DNA from: Moorella glycerini
GTDB taxonomy: Bacteria; Bacillota; DSM-521; Neomoorellales; Neomoorellaceae
Length of the DNA stretch: 64,000 nucleotides
NCBI RefSeq assembly: GCF_009735625.1
Contig: NZ_CP046244.1
Span: 2,852,001 to 2,916,000 of the forward strand
Direction: 5' to 3'
Made by a program: the position numbers and the translations under genes. A model generated the notes under the pieces. That model saw nothing but the letters and a program-made list of their open reading frames with translations, did not search any database and was not told the DNA's origin. Positions 27,103-36,243 of the stretch are shown here, in pieces (within the stretch, counting starts at the first letter, position 1; each line of letters opens with the position of its first letter).

Positions 27103-28437
27103 TTAATGGTGCGAAGGCTGCCACCCATATTGTTCCAGTTTACGATAGAGGTTGCGCACGCTGATGCCCAGTACCCTGGCAGCCTCCGTACGATTCCAGC
27201 CGGTAGCCTCCAGCACCCGGCGGATGTGCCTCTTCTCCACTTCTGCCAGGGGCAAAAGGGTGGGGTCGCTGGCCTTAAACAGCTGCTCTACCAAAATATC
27301 CTCCGGTTCCACCGGCCGGTTGCCGCTGAGAAGAAGGCCGCGTTCCAGCAGGTTGAAGAGTTCCCGCACATTCCCCGGGAAAGAATAAGCCATGAGGGTT
27401 GCCATGGCCCTGGGTGTCAGGGCATCTGGCGCTGCGCCTTTAAGGCGCAGGAAATGCTCTACCAGGAGGGGAATATCTTCTCGCCTTTCCCTCAGTGGAG
27501 GGACAAGAACCTGGACCACGTTTAGCCTGTAGTATAGATCCCGGCGGAAACGCCCGGCTTCCACTTCTTGAAGCAGGTTCCGGTTAGTAGCGGCTACCAC
27601 GCGTACATCGGCCACTCGCTGGCGGTTATCTCCTACCCGGCGGTATTCGCCCGTTTCCAGAAACCGCAGCAACTTGGCCTGGAGGGCTAGATCCATCTCA
27701 CCAATTTCATCGAGGAAGAGGGTTCCCCCTTCGGCGGCTTCTACCAGCCCGGCTCGGGCTGTGGTGGCGCCGGTGAAGGCCCCGCGGACGTGACCGAAGA
27801 GCTCGCTTTCCATGAGGTTTTCAGGAATGGCCGCAGAATTCACGGCAATAAAGGGCCCGTCCTGACGCCTACTTTCCCGGTGAATAGTCCGGGCAACCAG
27901 TTCCTTCCCGGTCCCACTTTCCCCCAGAATGAGGACCGGGACCTCGGTAGGAGCAACCCGGTGCACCACATCCAGCATCCGCCTGATGGCTTCACTACGA
28001 CCGACGATAGTAGCGGTGGCCGTACCGCGTGAAGCCAGGCGCAGGCCTTCATTATGAACTACCAGGGCGCGTCTATCGGCGGCTTTTTCCAGGACTACTT
28101 CCAGTTCGGCCAGGTTGACTGGCTTGGTCAGGTAATCATAGGCCCCCCTTCTCATAGCCTCAATGGCTGTTGCAATGGTGCCGTGGCCAGTAAGAATCAC
28201 TACTTCCAGATCTGGTTGCCTTTCGCGTGCCTGGTGCAAAAGCTCAAGTCCGTCCCCGTCCGGGAGCTTCAGGTCAAAAATGGCCACAGAATAAATGGCA
28301 GTTCCCAGGCGGGCCAAGGCTTCCCCAGCAGTACCGACACCATCAGCTTTCCACCCCTTACGGTTTAGACGGGCTACGATGAGCTCTCGCAGAGCTTCTT
28401 CGTCATCAACGACGAGAACACGGGGTAAATCTTTCAT
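27103..28437 (-). CDS. NtrC-family sigma-54-dependent response regulator
   Basis: A 444-residue activator with an N-terminal receiver domain (VVDDEEALR, phospho-acceptor Asp in [10 protein letters not shown], Lys in LTKPVN), a central AAA+ domain with GESGTGKE and the sigma-54 contact loop [10 protein letters not shown], and a C-terminal Fis-type HTH ([20 protein letters not shown]). It should be phosphorylated by the adjacent kinase and activate the reductase promoter directly downstream. The stop of the gene lies only about 5 bases from the candidate enhancer palindromes. It overlaps the kinase gene by 4 bases. Confidence 0.93.
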   Translation of the reverse strand: MKDLPRVLVVDDEEALRELIVARLNRKGWKADGVGTAGEALARLGTAIYSVAIFDLKLPDGDGLELLHQARERQPDLEVVILTGHGTIATAIEAMRRGAYDYLTKPVNLAELEVVLEKAADRRALVVHNEGLRLASRGTATATIVGRSEAIRRMLDVVHRVAPTEVPVLILGESGTGKELVARTIHRESRRQDGPFIAVNSAAIPENLMESELFGHVRGAFTGATTARAGLVEAAEGGTLFLDEIGEMDLALQAKLLRFLETGEYRRVGDNRQRVADVRVVAATNRNLLQEVEAGRFRRDLYYRLNVVQVLVPPLRERREDIPLLVEHFLRLKGAAPDALTPRAMATLMAYSFPGNVRELFNLLERGLLLSGNRPVEPEDILVEQLFKASDPTLLPLAEVEKRHIRRVLEATGWNRTEAARVLGISVRNLYRKLEQYGWQPSHH

Positions 28438-30293
28438 CGCTTCTCCTCCTTACCCTCACCTGCCGCTGTGTTCTCTCCCGTACTGGCCAGGGGTAGAGTC
28501 ACCAATACGGTGGTCCCGTGCCCTGTTTCACTGCTTATAGTGAGGTTGCCTCCGGCCTTGGTAACAATATGGTGGCAAATGGTCAGCCCCAGACCAGTTC
28601 CCTGACCCGGTGGCTTGGTAGTAAAGAAAGGCTCGGTCGCCCGGGACAAATATTCTGCCGGCATGCCTTTGCCGGTATCAGCGATACGGATAATTATCAT
28701 TCCGGCTTCTTGGAAAAGATCAATGGTCACCCTACCACCGGCCGGGGTAGCGTCCAGGGCGTTTTGTAACAGGTTAAAGAGCACTTGCTGGAGTTCAGAG
28801 GTATCGATCTTTACCCTGGGGAAAGGCTTAATAGATGGGGCCTCCCAGTTAAGGGCCACCCCCTTTTTGTGAAAGGCATAGCTTACCAGGGCTACTGTTT
28901 CCTTCACCGCCGTTAGTACATCTGCCGGGCCGGTTTCACCAAGGGGGGGCCTGGCAAAATCCAGGAGGCGCCGCGTAATTGTTTTACATCGTTCTACCTG
29001 AACCCGGACTACCCCCAGGTATTGCTCCAAGGTGCCGCTTTTTACCAGGTAATCCCAACCTTCCTCGTGCCCACGATCGGCCAGGTCTTCTGCATAGGCC
29101 GCTAATGTGGCCAGGGGGTTGTTGATTTCGTGGGCTACGTTTGCCGCCAGCTGACCCACTGCGGCCATTTTTTCTGCCCGGCGGATGGCTTCTTCTATAC
29201 GGGCCTTTTCGGCTAGTTGCCGTACCATGGTGTTAAAGGAGCGTTCCAGATGGCCTATTTCTGTTGTTGATCTTTCCGGTACTGTGATATCCAGCCTGCC
29301 ACGGCCAACCTCGGCTGCGGCCTTACTGAGGCGAGTAATGGGGGCTGTAAACGCCTCTGCGGCTTTATATCCACATACAGAAACCAGAGTTACTACTATC
29401 AATAAAAATAGCAAGAGTTGGCGGGTATGCTGTTGAAGGCGGAGCAGGGCCTCTTCCATTGGGACCTCTACCAGGGTTACCCAACCCAGACCCTCTACCA
29501 CTTTTCCGGCCCCCAACATTTCCCCGCCGTTCGTTAAGTTGTACTGCAGAGGGATTGCCTGCTTACTTGTGTTATTGGCAAGAATTTGTTGCACACCTGG
29601 GTAGTTACTTAGGTCCTCTCTAAGAAGTACTGAGCTGAAGTCAGGGTGGCCAATGAGCTTTCCCTGCCTGTCAACTACATAAAAGGTCGCTCTCTGCAGA
29701 GAAATAAGGGTTGTGACATGATCCATGACACCGCGCAGGCTGACCTCGCCCCAGAGCACTCCGACCGGGCCCCCGTCCTTAAGACCCGGAACAGGAACGG
29801 CCAAGGATAGAAGTGGTCGCCCATCAACACCCGGTGCAGGCGTACCAAAGGCTGTCTGGCCTGTAATGGCCGTATTCCACACCGGTTGCCCGCGCATATT
29901 TACCAGGTCGGCGGGGGTAATAACCCTCCGCCGGGAAACCCGCGTTAACTCGCGACCTTCCCGGTTAGTCACGCTGACTTCTTCCAGGACAGGTACCTGC
30001 TGTAAGAGGGAATATAAAATTCGTTCTTGTTCTTCTGGCTTTGATGTAAGCAATGTCTCACGATAGGTAGTGGCCACCAGTTTCATCTGATCGGTCACGC
30101 TGACGGTGGCCAACCATACCGAGGAAGCAACTTCTTCTACAGCCTTGAGGTTTTGGTTTTTAGTTGTTTCAACCAAGTCTGCGCGCAGGGTGCGTAAATG
30201 GTAAACGCCAAGAAGATAGAGTGGTAGAATCGTTAGCACTAATCCGGCCAGCAATACTCGAAATCGGATTCTATTCCACCATGAGAACGACAT
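28434..30293 (-). CDS. Membrane sensor histidine kinase with extracellular Cache-type domain
   Basis: A 619-residue kinase: transmembrane segment near residues 8-30 ([20 protein letters not shown]), an extracellular region of about 250 residues resembling a double Cache sensor, a second transmembrane segment ([17 protein letters not shown]), a HAMP linker, HisKA with phospho-acceptor His in [14 protein letters not shown], and HATPase with ADTGKGMP and GTGLGLTI. The ATG at 30293 lies 9 bases after AGAGGTG; a GTG at 30305 is too close to it. The gene overlaps both the binding-protein gene (23 bases) and the regulator gene, so all three are coupled. Confidence 0.9.
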   Translation of the reverse strand: MSFSWWNRIRFRVLLAGLVLTILPLYLLGVYHLRTLRADLVETTKNQNLKAVEEVASSVWLATVSVTDQMKLVATTYRETLLTSKPEEQERILYSLLQQVPVLEEVSVTNREGRELTRVSRRRVITPADLVNMRGQPVWNTAITGQTAFGTPAPGVDGRPLLSLAVPVPGLKDGGPVGVLWGEVSLRGVMDHVTTLISLQRATFYVVDRQGKLIGHPDFSSVLLREDLSNYPGVQQILANNTSKQAIPLQYNLTNGGEMLGAGKVVEGLGWVTLVEVPMEEALLRLQQHTRQLLLFLLIVVTLVSVCGYKAAEAFTAPITRLSKAAAEVGRGRLDITVPERSTTEIGHLERSFNTMVRQLAEKARIEEAIRRAEKMAAVGQLAANVAHEINNPLATLAAYAEDLADRGHEEGWDYLVKSGTLEQYLGVVRVQVERCKTITRRLLDFARPPLGETGPADVLTAVKETVALVSYAFHKKGVALNWEAPSIKPFPRVKIDTSELQQVLFNLLQNALDATPAGGRVTIDLFQEAGMIIIRIADTGKGMPAEYLSRATEPFFTTKPPGQGTGLGLTICHHIVTKAGGNLTISSETGHGTTVLVTLPLASTGENTAAGEGKEEKR

Positions 30294-31290
30294 TGTTATT
30301 GACACCTCTGTCCAGGATTTGACTCGCCAAACCCAGCACGGTAGGTGAAATTTCTATTCCCAACTGCCGGGCCACCCCCAGGTTAACAACCAGTTCCAAC
30401 CTATCCGGAGTTTCAATCGGGATGGCAGCCACGTCCTTACCAGCTAGAACCTTAGCCACCAGCCTGGCTGCCTGCCGGCCTTGCTCAACAAAAGGGCATC
30501 CGTAAGCCGCCAGGGCACCGGCTTCGGCATCGGCGATATTCAGGCCCATTACCGGCCAACCTTTAGCAATGGCCGCTTTCCCGATACTTCCCATACCCTC
30601 TTCAAGTAAAAAGCCAGACATAACCAGGACAGCATCAGCTGCTTCTGGTGGAATCATTTCCAGATTTGCTTTGAGTTCCTTCAGGGAAGTTACGGCCACC
30701 ACGTGTAAGAGGATGTTAAGTTTCCGGGCAGCTTCCTGCACTACCGCCAGGCTGGCCGGTCCAGGTACTACCCGGGGATCGTAAAGAACCAGGACCCGCT
30801 GAATACCAGGCACCAGTTTGACCAGGAGCTCCAGCCTTTTCCCGGCCAGGTCTACGTGATAATTATCGATGCCGGTAATGGCACCGCGGGCTCCCAGGTC
30901 GCTCTGCTGGACATTCCAGGTAGCAGCTGCCCCCATAAAAATCAAAGGGATGTTTACTTTTTGGGCCTGGGGAGCCAGCACTTCAGCTTCCACCCTCCCG
31001 CCGGCTACCAGGACGTCTGGTTTTTGGGCCACAAGTTCTGTGGCCAGGTGTTCCAGGTCGTCCCGCTGACTCCTGGCGTTGGCTGTTATAAAGGTTATAT
31101 TCTTTCCTTCGGTATAACCCATTTGGGCCAGGCCGTCTCGCAGGCCGGTAAGTTTTTCCTGCCGGGCGTCATTCATCAAGAGCACAGCCACCAAGGGTTG
31201 GTGATCCGTCTTGCGAAAAGCGTGGGGTAAAAAGAAGATGGTAGTTACGACTAAAACAACTATTATCCAGCTCCGTACATATTTCTTCAT
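30271..31290 (-). CDS. Membrane-anchored ABC-type substrate-binding protein, likely sensory
   Basis: A 339-residue periplasmic-binding-fold protein of the ABC_sub_bind type (PF04392 family by pattern, e.g. GLAQMGYTEGKNITF near residue 54). The N-terminus is an uncleaved-looking hydrophobic anchor (SWIIVVLVVTTIFFL) without a lipobox. No permease or ATPase gene is nearby; instead the gene overlaps a sensor kinase gene. This suggests it presents a ligand to the kinase, as in three-component sensing systems. The ATG follows GAGAGGAGGGG. Confidence 0.82.
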   Translation of the reverse strand: MKKYVRSWIIVVLVVTTIFFLPHAFRKTDHQPLVAVLLMNDARQEKLTGLRDGLAQMGYTEGKNITFITANARSQRDDLEHLATELVAQKPDVLVAGGRVEAEVLAPQAQKVNIPLIFMGAAATWNVQQSDLGARGAITGIDNYHVDLAGKRLELLVKLVPGIQRVLVLYDPRVVPGPASLAVVQEAARKLNILLHVVAVTSLKELKANLEMIPPEAADAVLVMSGFLLEEGMGSIGKAAIAKGWPVMGLNIADAEAGALAAYGCPFVEQGRQAARLVAKVLAGKDVAAIPIETPDRLELVVNLGVARQLGIEISPTVLGLASQILDRGVNNNVVLMVE

Positions 31291-31378
31291 TCAGGAACCC
31301 CTCCTCTCTAAATTACTAAATATAGTTCGGTTTCCTAATATGTTTTTTTCAGTTTTCCAGTCTACACTTTTATAGTTT

Positions 31379-31401
31379 AGCAAATTTCGTGTCACGTGTC
31401 A
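31379..31401 (-). promoter_or_regulatory. Sigma-54-like element and TGACACG repeat upstream of sensor operon
   Basis: On the minus strand TGACACGTGACACGAAATTTGCT contains a tandem TGACACG and then TGACAC-GAAAT-TTGCT, which resembles the reductase promoter (TGGCAT-GAAAT-TTGCA) but has GA in place of the usual GG. A TATAAA follows closely, so a sigma-A promoter is also possible. Confidence 0.4.
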
Positions 31402-31409
31402 GGGAACAG

Positions 31410-31434
31410 AAAAACCCCTCAATTCATGAGGGGT
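31410..31434 (-). terminator. Terminator after EamA remnant
   Basis: On the minus strand ACCCCTC-ATGAATT-GAGGGGT followed by TTTTC. It insulates the sensor operon from upstream transcription. Confidence 0.85.
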
Positions 31435-31467
31435 CATCAAGGAAGTAACTCTTAGAATACGTCCAGG

Positions 31468-31701
31468 CTAATCATTAAGAAACTTGTCGAGTTGGAGATT
31501 GGTATTATCCTTAATCTCTGCCAGGATCATCCCGGCCAGCAAGCAACCGGCCCCCTGGCGCCAGGTCAGGGTCTCCTGGCCCCAGAGATAGGCTGCCAGG
31601 GCGGCAAAGACGGGTTCCATGGTAAAGATAATCACTGTATGGGTAGCAGTGGTAAACTGCTGGACTTTGTTTTGAATCAGGTAGGCCAGGGAGGTGGTAC
31701 A
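31468..31701 (-). pseudogene. C-terminal fragment of an EamA/DMT-family transporter
   Basis: The frame encodes 77 residues: TSLAYLIQNKVQQFTTATHT, then VIIFTMEPVFAALAAYLWGQ and TLTWRQGAGCLLAGMILAE, the last transmembrane repeats of a drug/metabolite (EamA) transporter. The N-terminal three quarters are missing: immediately upstream lies the terminator of the DUF2680 gene. There is no start codon or ribosome binding site. It is therefore a deletion remnant that kept its own terminator (31410-31434). An overlapping open frame in another phase is not coding. Confidence 0.75.
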
Positions 31702-31733
31702 AAAAAGCCACCGCGGGTAAACCGTGGTGGCTT
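31701..31733 (-). terminator. Terminator of the two-component/DUF2680 operon
   Basis: On the minus strand AAGCCACCACGG-TTTAC-CCGCGGTGGCTT (one mismatch pair) is followed by TTTTT. Confidence 0.85.
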
Positions 31734-31772
31734 AAAAAATAATCTATGGCTAGAGGAGGTATGAGGGGAGCG

Positions 31773-32378
31773 CTAACGGGGCTGCTTGTGCTGGAAAAAT
31801 TTGCTCAGGTCTAGTTGCTCCAGGCGACTTAAAATCTTGTCGGCTTTATCCTGGGTTAGCTTGCCACTGGCGACTTCCTGATCCAGTTTGGTTTTAGCCT
31901 CATTAATTAGCTTTTCTTTGAGCTGTGCCAGGGTCAGGCCCTTTTCAGTAGCTATCTGCTCCAGGGTTTTACCACTCTGGAGTTCCTGGCGCAACTCCTG
32001 CGGCGTCATTCCCAGGGCGGTGGCAATGGCGTTACCCGGGAATTGCTGCCGTCCGTGAGGTCCGGGTTTGTACCCTGCGAACCATGGCCAGTCTCCAGCA
32101 GCAATGGCCTTTTGCAGCTTCTCTGCCCTGGCGCTGTCCATTAAACCGGCAGATACAGCGGCGTCAAGGGCCTGCTGCCCGGCATTTTTCATAGCATCCT
32201 GGAGCTTGTCTACTCCTATTCCCAGGTTGGCGGCCAGTTTTTCCAGGTAAAGCTGCTTCAAGCTGGTCCGGGGCTGGGAAGAGGAATTGTCCTGGGCCAT
32301 AGCTATTCCCGCGGCAGCCAGGCTCAGGACCACTACCAGGATTAAAACCGGGCTGAGGTACTTTTTGATTTTAGCCAA
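31773..32378 (-). CDS. Exported DUF2680-type protein
   Basis: A 201-residue protein with an N-terminal signal peptide or anchor (YLSPVLILVVVLSLAAAGIAMAQ). The rest is helical; the C-terminal LTLAQLKEKLINEAKTKLDQ followed by SGKLTQDKADKIL is the DUF2680 pattern, and a similar repeat lies near residue 60. Function unknown; such proteins are often next to two-component systems. TTG at 32378 lies 8 bases after AGGAGG; an ATG at 32384 sits inside the ribosome binding site spacing and is the alternative. Third gene after the OmpR-type regulator and kinase. Confidence 0.72.
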   Translation of the reverse strand: MAKIKKYLSPVLILVVVLSLAAAGIAMAQDNSSSQPRTSLKQLYLEKLAANLGIGVDKLQDAMKNAGQQALDAAVSAGLMDSARAEKLQKAIAAGDWPWFAGYKPGPHGRQQFPGNAIATALGMTPQELRQELQSGKTLEQIATEKGLTLAQLKEKLINEAKTKLDQEVASGKLTQDKADKILSRLEQLDLSKFFQHKQPR

Positions 32379-32460
32379 GTTCATCACCTCCTCTCTGGAG
32401 GTTATTTTATCCACCTATGTTGAAAAAAAGATGAAATTAACCTGAGAAAATCATAAGAAA

Positions 32461-33873
32461 TTATGCGCTCCTCAACAACGGCAGGATAACCCTGAAGGTC
32501 GTACCCTCCCCTACCCTGCTTTCTACCTTAATCTCTCCCTGATGTTGCTCGACAATCCAGCGGGCAATGGCCAGCCCCAGGCCGGTACCGCCGCTGCTGC
32601 GGGTGGTGTCGGCCCGGTAAAAACGTTCAAAAATGTGTTCCAGATCTGCGGGAGCAATGCCAGGCCCGGTATCCTTCACCTCGATAACCAGTCCTTCAGG
32701 TTTAACAGATGCCGCCAGCTCGATCTCACCCCCGGCAGGAGTGTATTTAAAGGCATTATCCAGTAAGATAAAAAGTAATTGCTTTAAATAATCCCGGTTG
32801 CCCATGATCTGCCTTCCCGCCAGGTTTTCAAGTCCGGTGGCCGTAAAGGTGGCCTCGCCCAGCAAGGGAGCCTGGCGGGCGACTTCCTGCATAAGCCCGG
32901 CTATCTCCATAGGCTCGCGTTTAATTTCCTGGCCGGCGTCCGCCCTGGCCAGGGTAAGGAGGTCATTCACCAGCCGGCTCATCCGTTCGGCCTCGCTGGC
33001 TATATCAGCCAGGGCTTCTTCCTGGGTTGCCATGTCCGCGCCCTTCATTTTGCGCAGTAAATCCACATTACCGCGGATGGTGGTCAGGGGGGTACGCAAT
33101 TCATGGGAGGCATCGGCAACAAAGCGGCGCTGGGCGCTGTAGGCTTCCTCCAAACGGGTGTAGGCCCTTTGCAGGCGGCCCAGCATGGCATTAAAAGTGG
33201 CCGCCAGCCGGCCGATCTCGTCCATGGGGCCATGGTAGGGAACGCGCTGGGCCAGATCCCTCCCCTCCCCTATCTGTGCCGCCACCTGGGTCAGGCGCTC
33301 GATGGGCCTGAGGGCTGCCCGGGCGAGGATATAGCCCAGGATGGTAGCCATTAAAACAGCAACCAGTCCCAGGAAGATAAGTACCCGGCGCAGGTTGCCC
33401 AGGGTTTTTTCCACGGTACTCAAAATGGTAGCTACCTGGAGCAAGCCCACCGGCTGGCCCCTGAGCAGGAGGGGTACATTGTAAACCCTTAAGGAGTAAT
33501 TATCGATGGCCTCTGTCGTAAAGAAAGCAATACCCTGGCGGGCCTGGATTAACGTTTGGGGTCCCACCGGCAGGGTCTGGCGACCTAAATTGTACGACCT
33601 GGTAACCACAAAGCCTTCGCTGTCGACTATTTGCAAAAAGATATCGGGAGCAGCAAAAACGTTAACATCGGGCAGGGTGATACGCTGCTGGCGCAGGAAA
33701 TTGCTTTCAACTTTTATGGAGCTGACGACCTCCTGGGCGCGGAAAGCCAGGGAACGATCAACGGCACTGGTCAGGTAGCGCCCCATAAAGAGGTAGACCA
33801 GGCTTCCCAGGACGAGAAAGGTGAGGGTCAGGATAACAGTAACTAAAAGGGTAAGGCGCCAGCGCAGGGTCAT
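32461..33873 (-). CDS. Sensor histidine kinase (HAMP, HisKA, HATPase)
   Basis: A 470-residue membrane kinase: transmembrane segments near residues 8-30 and 160-183, an extracellular sensor loop of about 130 residues, HAMP, HisKA with His in DASHELRTPLTTI, and HATPase with VKDTGPGIAP and GGTGLGLAIARWIV. It overlaps the regulator gene by 4 bases (ATGA). The DUF2680 protein encoded just downstream may be a target or part of the sensed envelope function; the stimulus is unknown. Confidence 0.93.
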   Translation of the reverse strand: MTLRWRLTLLVTVILTLTFLVLGSLVYLFMGRYLTSAVDRSLAFRAQEVVSSIKVESNFLRQQRITLPDVNVFAAPDIFLQIVDSEGFVVTRSYNLGRQTLPVGPQTLIQARQGIAFFTTEAIDNYSLRVYNVPLLLRGQPVGLLQVATILSTVEKTLGNLRRVLIFLGLVAVLMATILGYILARAALRPIERLTQVAAQIGEGRDLAQRVPYHGPMDEIGRLAATFNAMLGRLQRAYTRLEEAYSAQRRFVADASHELRTPLTTIRGNVDLLRKMKGADMATQEEALADIASEAERMSRLVNDLLTLARADAGQEIKREPMEIAGLMQEVARQAPLLGEATFTATGLENLAGRQIMGNRDYLKQLLFILLDNAFKYTPAGGEIELAASVKPEGLVIEVKDTGPGIAPADLEHIFERFYRADTTRSSGGTGLGLAIARWIVEQHQGEIKVESRVGEGTTFRVILPLLRSA

Positions 33874-34550
33874 GGCTGTTGCTCCTTGAGGACGTAGCCC
33901 ACCCCGCGGACCGTCTGGATAAGGCGCGGCTCGCCCCCCGCTTCCAGCTTGGAGCGTAAATAGCCAATGTAAACTTCCAGGACATTGGATTCGCCGCTGA
34001 AATCATAACCCCAGATGCGGGTCATGAGCTCGTCGCGGGTAAGGACCCGGAGGGGATTTTGCAGGAAATAAGCCAGCAGTTCATACTCCTTGGCCGTGAG
34101 GGTGAAGGTTCGCGCGCCTCTTTTTCCTTCCCTTGTGGCTGTATTTAAAGTTAAATCGCTGTACTGGAGGATTTTTGGCTCTTTTCCCCGGGACCGGCGC
34201 CGCAGGAGGGCGCGGATGCGAGCCAGCAGTTCTTCCAGGGCAAAGGGTTTAACCAGGTAGTCGTCGGCCCCGGTATCCAGTCCCAGGACCCGGTCGGCGG
34301 TATCATCCCGGGCCGTCAGCATGAGGATGGGAATATCACTGTGGGCCCGCAACTGCCGGCATACGGCCAGGCCGTCAATACCGGGCAGCATGATATCGAG
34401 GACAATAAGGTCGGGCTGGCTGGCGGCCAGAGCCAGGGCCTGATGGCCGTTGCTGGCCACTTCCACCTCATACCCTTCGTAGGTCAGGGCCCTTTTTAGC
34501 ATGGAGGTAATCTTGGCATCGTCATCGACAACGAGGATGCGGGTCCGCAA
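33870..34550 (-). CDS. OmpR-family response regulator
   Basis: A 226-residue regulator with a receiver domain (VVDDDAKI, phospho-acceptor Asp in LDIMLPGIDG, Lys in DDYLVKPFALEELL) and a C-terminal winged helix (LTAKEYELLAYFLQNP, VRGVGYVLK). TTG at 34550 follows GAGGGG by 8 bases; a GTG at 34559 overlaps that site. Promoter directly upstream. It controls the kinase and DUF2680 genes, probably by autoregulation. Confidence 0.93.
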   Translation of the reverse strand: MRTRILVVDDDAKITSMLKRALTYEGYEVEVASNGHQALALAASQPDLIVLDIMLPGIDGLAVCRQLRAHSDIPILMLTARDDTADRVLGLDTGADDYLVKPFALEELLARIRALLRRRSRGKEPKILQYSDLTLNTATREGKRGARTFTLTAKEYELLAYFLQNPLRVLTRDELMTRIWGYDFSGESNVLEVYIGYLRSKLEAGGEPRLIQTVRGVGYVLKEQQP

Positions 34551-34575
34551 AAATATCACCCCTCAAGTTGCTTAA

Positions 34576-34604
34576 AATATAACGCGGGGTTAAAATGCTG
34601 TCAA
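34576..34604 (-). promoter_or_regulatory. Promoter of the OmpR-type two-component operon
   Basis: On the minus strand TTGACA (34599-34604) and TATATT (34576-34581) are 17 bases apart. A second TTGACA (34627-34632) lies 6 bases from the end of the insertion sequence. Confidence 0.8.
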
Positions 34605-34680
34605 GGGTAGCGGCCCGTGTTGTACGTGTCAAGATGTAGTAGGCAAAAAGAGACCTCACATAAAAATCCCATATATATCC

Positions 34681-34814
34681 AACACCTTTTCCGGCTCCGG
34701 AGTATTGTGCAGTAATTCTCTGCGCCTGTCAAGGTTAAAGCCTGCGGCCGCCTACGGCGACCTTGACAGGCTTCGCGAATTACTGCCTGCTCTAATTAAG
34801 CCGGAAAAGGGGTT
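34681..34814. repeat. Triple nested inverted repeat inside the insertion sequence
   Basis: Three successive pairs of arms are nested: AACACCTTTTCCGGC with GCCGGAAAAGGGGTT (one mismatch), GCAGTAATTC with GAATTACTGC, and CCTGTCAAGGT with ACCTTGACAGG, around a 24-base GC-rich centre. The outer arm reaches into the transposase stop codon. It could fold as a long RNA hairpin or cruciform and may stop readthrough. Confidence 0.8.
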
Positions 34815-36243
34815 AGAATATAGCTCCACTAATTCTTGTTAGTTGCCTCAAGGTATATTTAACCCAATCTGTTCCCGCCTCAGGGCCAACAAGGGCTGGT
34901 ACTCTCTTCCTTAACCATGCTTCTACGTCTTCTTTAACTATCTTCTTTTCTTTTATTACTTTAACGGGATTCTTTTCTACTTGTGGCATCTTCTTTTCTA
35001 GCCATGCGGCTAATTCTCCATTGGCTTTGAGCATAAGTAATGCTACCATGGCCGTTGCTCCTGCTTCGCTCCAGCTCATTCCCCTCTTTTTCATGCGAAT
35101 GGCTATTTTTTTGTCTACTGTTGTTTCGGCTACGCCCATCCCGTATAACTTTAGCCCTTCCAGTTGTCGTGGTAACCGCAAGCGGTAATCTAACAGGTTA
35201 TCGCGATATCTTTGACAGTAGTCATATACTTTTTGGCGTTGTTGCTTGTTTTTGCGGTTCGGTGCTTCTTCTATGAGTGCTTCCATGGTGTCCAAAAAGA
35301 CCTGCTCTTGACCTTTGGCTAAAATCTCCATTAATCCTCGCGCTGTTTCGTTCCCATAAGCCTGCCTTATATCCCGGTGGAGGTGGTAGCGGTCCAATTG
35401 TACAATGGCTCCTGGTAACTGTTCTTTGGCTGTCTTCTGGATCCAGCTGGCTCCGTCGCCATTGACCACATATATTGTTTTTTCGTCTATCTCGTAGTAC
35501 CTGGCTATTTCCGTGGTGAGGGCTTCCCAAAATTGTTCTCCATCTTCATAGATGCCCATTACTACCCGCGGGTTCTTGAGATGCCGGGCATTCCCTTTTT
35601 CTATCCACCCTTCGTATACTATTCCTACTTTTACTTCTATCCGCTCTTGCTTGCTCCTTTGCAGGGGAATCATTATGCCATCGGCTTCGATAAATAGTGC
35701 CGGTACTTTTTTCTTTTTGCCTTGGGGCTCTTCCCCGCTCACGAATAGCTTGTTGCGCAGGGCTTCTTGCAGTCCTTTTTGTTCCAGTCCATTTCGTTTT
35801 ACTTCGCTATGGATGGTCATATGGCTTAATTGGCCCATCCCTGCTTCGGCCATTATTTCCGCTGCCTGCCTGAAGGGTAACCGGGTTGCCAGCGATACGG
35901 CTAATTTGAGCAGTCTTCCTGTCAGGCGCTTTCCTTGGCGTAAGTTCAGGGCTTCGTCTAACAGAAACCTTCCCTCGCCTCTTTTCTTTTTGCGCGTCGC
36001 TTTGACATATAGTCGGCGCTTAAAGGTTATATCCCCGTACAGGCAGGTGATTGTGCGGTAGCGGAAGCCAGCTATCCTATATCTCTTGGGTTTTGCTGGC
36101 ATAAGGGCATCATCCAGGGCTTCCAGTACGGCTACCAATAATCGCCTGGCTATTTGCAGGATAACTTCTTCTAGAGTGTTGAAATTCTCGATACCATCTA
36201 ATAAACTAAAGATGGTAGCGGTACTGGTATTACCGTTTACCAT
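34813..36243 (-). CDS. ISLre2-family (UPF0236) transposase
   Basis: A 476-residue, uninterrupted transposase of the ISLre2/UPF0236 family. Recognisable parts are FRYRTITCLYGDITFKRRLY near residue 60, LFIEADGIMIPLQ near 185, VVNGDGASWI and LDRYHLHRDIRQA near 270-290, probably the catalytic core. It looks intact and may be active. The ATG follows GAGTGAGG. Its codon use is less GC-rich than the neighbours, consistent with transfer. Confidence 0.9.
   Translation of the reverse strand: MVNGNTSTATIFSLLDGIENFNTLEEVILQIARRLLVAVLEALDDALMPAKPKRYRIAGFRYRTITCLYGDITFKRRLYVKATRKKKRGEGRFLLDEALNLRQGKRLTGRLLKLAVSLATRLPFRQAAEIMAEAGMGQLSHMTIHSEVKRNGLEQKGLQEALRNKLFVSGEEPQGKKKKVPALFIEADGIMIPLQRSKQERIEVKVGIVYEGWIEKGNARHLKNPRVVMGIYEDGEQFWEALTTEIARYYEIDEKTIYVVNGDGASWIQKTAKEQLPGAIVQLDRYHLHRDIRQAYGNETARGLMEILAKGQEQVFLDTMEALIEEAPNRKNKQQRQKVYDYCQRYRDNLLDYRLRLPRQLEGLKLYGMGVAETTVDKKIAIRMKKRGMSWSEAGATAMVALLMLKANGELAAWLEKKMPQVEKNPVKVIKEKKIVKEDVEAWLRKRVPALVGPEAGTDWVKYTLRQLTRISGAIF

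Noticed and set aside
31511-31711. 66-codon open frame on the minus strand beginning MAFLYHLPGLPD
   Set aside because: It is a shadow frame; the neighbouring phase gives recognisable EamA transporter sequence ending at 31468.
31758-31811. Plus-strand 17-codon frame after GAGGAGG near 31750
   Set aside because: The ATG is too close to the ribosome binding site and the frame is antisense to the DUF2680 gene end.
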